NCBI GenBank assembly: GCA_964551295.1
Contig: CAZKDJ010000205.1
Coordinates: forward strand, 1-7,134
DNA from: JAFGED01 sp964551295
Lineage (GTDB): Bacteria > Chloroflexota > Anaerolineae > B4-G1
DNA length: 7,134 nt
Reading direction: 5' to 3'
Both the position numbers and the translations under genes were made by a program. The stretch's first letter is position 1; each line of letters begins with the position of its first letter. Positions 6,107-7,134 of the stretch are shown here, piece by piece. A model generated the notes under the pieces. It saw only the letters and a list, made by a program, of their open reading frames with translations, was not told the origin of the DNA and did not search any database.

Positions 6107-7134
6107 GTGAAGCTCTACATCTATGATCCAAACTACAAGAATGATGACGATGTGTATCTGTCATTCTTCACCGGCTGCGACAAAGATTGGATCCATCTAC
6201 AGCACAGCAAAAACAAAAAAGTTACTGGTTTTTTTGTGGACGACAAAGAGAGGAGTTATCCGTCTGCCGAGCTCCCCAACGTAGAAATTCAAAAGCTTGA
6301 ACTGGCTGAAATAATCTCGGCAACTCACGCACAGTTTGATTTTCAGTTCCGGTGGGAGTGTTATTTCATACCATACTTCTGCATTCAAGTGGACGGTGCT
6401 GACTGGCTGTACAACAACTCACTCAAGAATCAGCTTTTGCCTGATGGCAACATCAAACAATGTCCCACAAACAAAGGGAATATGAAAGTCAATCTCGAAC
6501 TACCCCGAGAGCCTTCAACGGTGGAGGTGCGGATTTTGGATGACGATGCCTTCACGTCCTCCACGTCCTCGCCGTGTGTTGTTTGCGAGCCGCCATACTT
6601 CCACTGCCCACCATATTCCTGGCACGAAAACGAGCGCATATACGAGCAGAATTTTCACATCGAGGACAGAAATCCATCAGAAGCCACATTGGAACAACTG
6701 AGCAACCCCGATTCCCGTATCGTTAGTATACGTTTTCCACCAGCGCTGAAAGAAGCTGAGATCGCCTTTCCATGGGCCGATGATCTCGCGGAAGGCCGCA
6801 TCTCTGAATTCGCTATTGCTGTCGGGTGTAATCTTCCAACCAAGAGGTTTCTTGGCAACATAGCAAAGCCGCTTCATGTCAATTTTCGCGTGCAGAATTT
6901 CGTGTCACCGGAGATCTCGGCAACCATTGAGACTATCAATAACGGTCAAACGACCACAGATGGCTTGTCGTCACTTTCTATGCAAGGTGCATTGATATGC
7001 GATGGATTCACCTCTGCAGACTATGACGATGACACAGAAGTGAGGATTACTTTTACGTGCACAGATCGATTCGGCTTGACTCTGGAGAAACAGATTTCGC
7101 TACACGGAAGGTCTATACTCAAATTCTCCAAATC
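6107..7134 (+). CDS. Partial large protein of unknown function, open to the window edge and probably 5'-truncated
   Basis: One frame is open without a stop from 6077 (after TGA 6074-6076) to the end of the window, about 350 codons. I chose GTG 6107 as the first possible start, but only AGG lies nearby at 3 bases; the first in-frame ATG is at 6482. Family-like sequence (DIRFVKLYIYDPNYKNDDD) begins before 6107. It recalls the last strands of papain-like/C39-like peptidase or hydrolase domains, in which a GHQVLAYGY-type motif precedes a xIYDPNxPxDD segment, with GFFVDD shortly after. If so, the catalytic part is absent. The rest is not recognised: a Cys cluster CVVCEPPYFHC (6575-6607) that could bind metal or form disulfides, then beta-rich, polar sequence with Ig-like alternation. 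G+C is lower than in the other genes (35% at 6181-6240, 50% at 6901-6960), suggesting a different origin. The C-terminus lies outside the window. Confidence 0.6.
   Translation, partial: MKLYIYDPNYKNDDDVYLSFFTGCDKDWIHLQHSKNKKVTGFFVDDKERSYPSAELPNVEIQKLELAEIISATHAQFDFQFRWECYFIPYFCIQVDGADWLYNNSLKNQLLPDGNIKQCPTNKGNMKVNLELPREPSTVEVRILDDDAFTSSTSSPCVVCEPPYFHCPPYSWHENERIYEQNFHIEDRNPSEATLEQLSNPDSRIVSIRFPPALKEAEIAFPWADDLAEGRISEFAIAVGCNLPTKRFLGNIAKPLHVNFRVQNFVSPEISATIETINNGQTTTDGLSSLSMQGALICDGFTSADYDDDTEVRITFTCTDRFGLTLEKQISLHGRSILKFSK

Noticed and set aside
5725..6126. A 133-codon open frame on the plus strand
   Set aside because: It starts inside the tRNA, runs through the terminator hairpin and lies opposite the recognisable minus-strand remnant, so it is not a gene.
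6197..6877. Several 60-70 codon minus-strand frames in the tail
   Set aside because: They lie opposite a single plus-strand frame open for over 1 kb and show no ribosome sites or family features that I can see.
1..7134. CRISPR array, transposase or insertion-sequence ends
   Set aside because: No regularly spaced repeats, no transposase or integrase motifs and no paired terminal inverted repeats were found by reading.

Overview
The window reads as chromosomal DNA of a moderately high-GC bacterium. Sampled 60-base lines run 55% G+C (2401-2460) and 70% (4201-4260). The gene set is one I associate with Chloroflexota (Anaerolineae-like): a membrane-anchored Ser/Thr kinase with an outside OB-fold-like domain, a small acidic helical protein, a small K/E-rich membrane protein, a short GH3-type adenylating enzyme, and the C-terminal tail of a cyclase/ATPase/TPR regulator. 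That assignment is inference from gene content, not from a marker gene.

Layout: (1) 1-75 is a leader with a small hairpin-forming repeat. (2) 76-1308 (+) is a DUF401-family integral membrane protein, probably a transporter. (3) 1318-2055 (-) is a PIG-L family zinc deacetylase, convergent with the previous gene with 9 bases between the stops. (4) 2056-2181 is a divergent intergenic region with a candidate promoter on each strand and a perfect inverted repeat. (5) 2182-3516 (+) is the kinase. (6) 3604-3969, 3997-4434 and 4462-5619 (+) are the helical protein, the K/E-rich membrane protein and the GH3-like enzyme, closely spaced and probably co-transcribed. (7) 5656-5810 is a self-contained tRNA-Leu(GAG) unit: consensus promoter, tRNA, strong intrinsic terminator. 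(8) 5811-7134 is different. A minus-strand fragment encodes only the last ~51 residues of a cyclase/TPR-type protein (5923-~6078). It abuts, head to head, a plus-strand frame open from 6077 to the window edge that lacks a convincing start and is clearly more AT-rich (35% and 50% G+C in two sampled lines).

The kinase and the two small genes after it could form an envelope-sensing group: a transmembrane kinase with an outside sensor domain, a soluble amphipathic-helix protein and a small membrane protein with a charged cytoplasmic tail. This is a hypothesis from gene order and topology. The other point of note is the breakpoint near 6077. There two divergent genes have both lost their 5' parts, which fits a deletion or other rearrangement, or an assembly join. 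I see no CRISPR array, transposase, integrase or rRNA.
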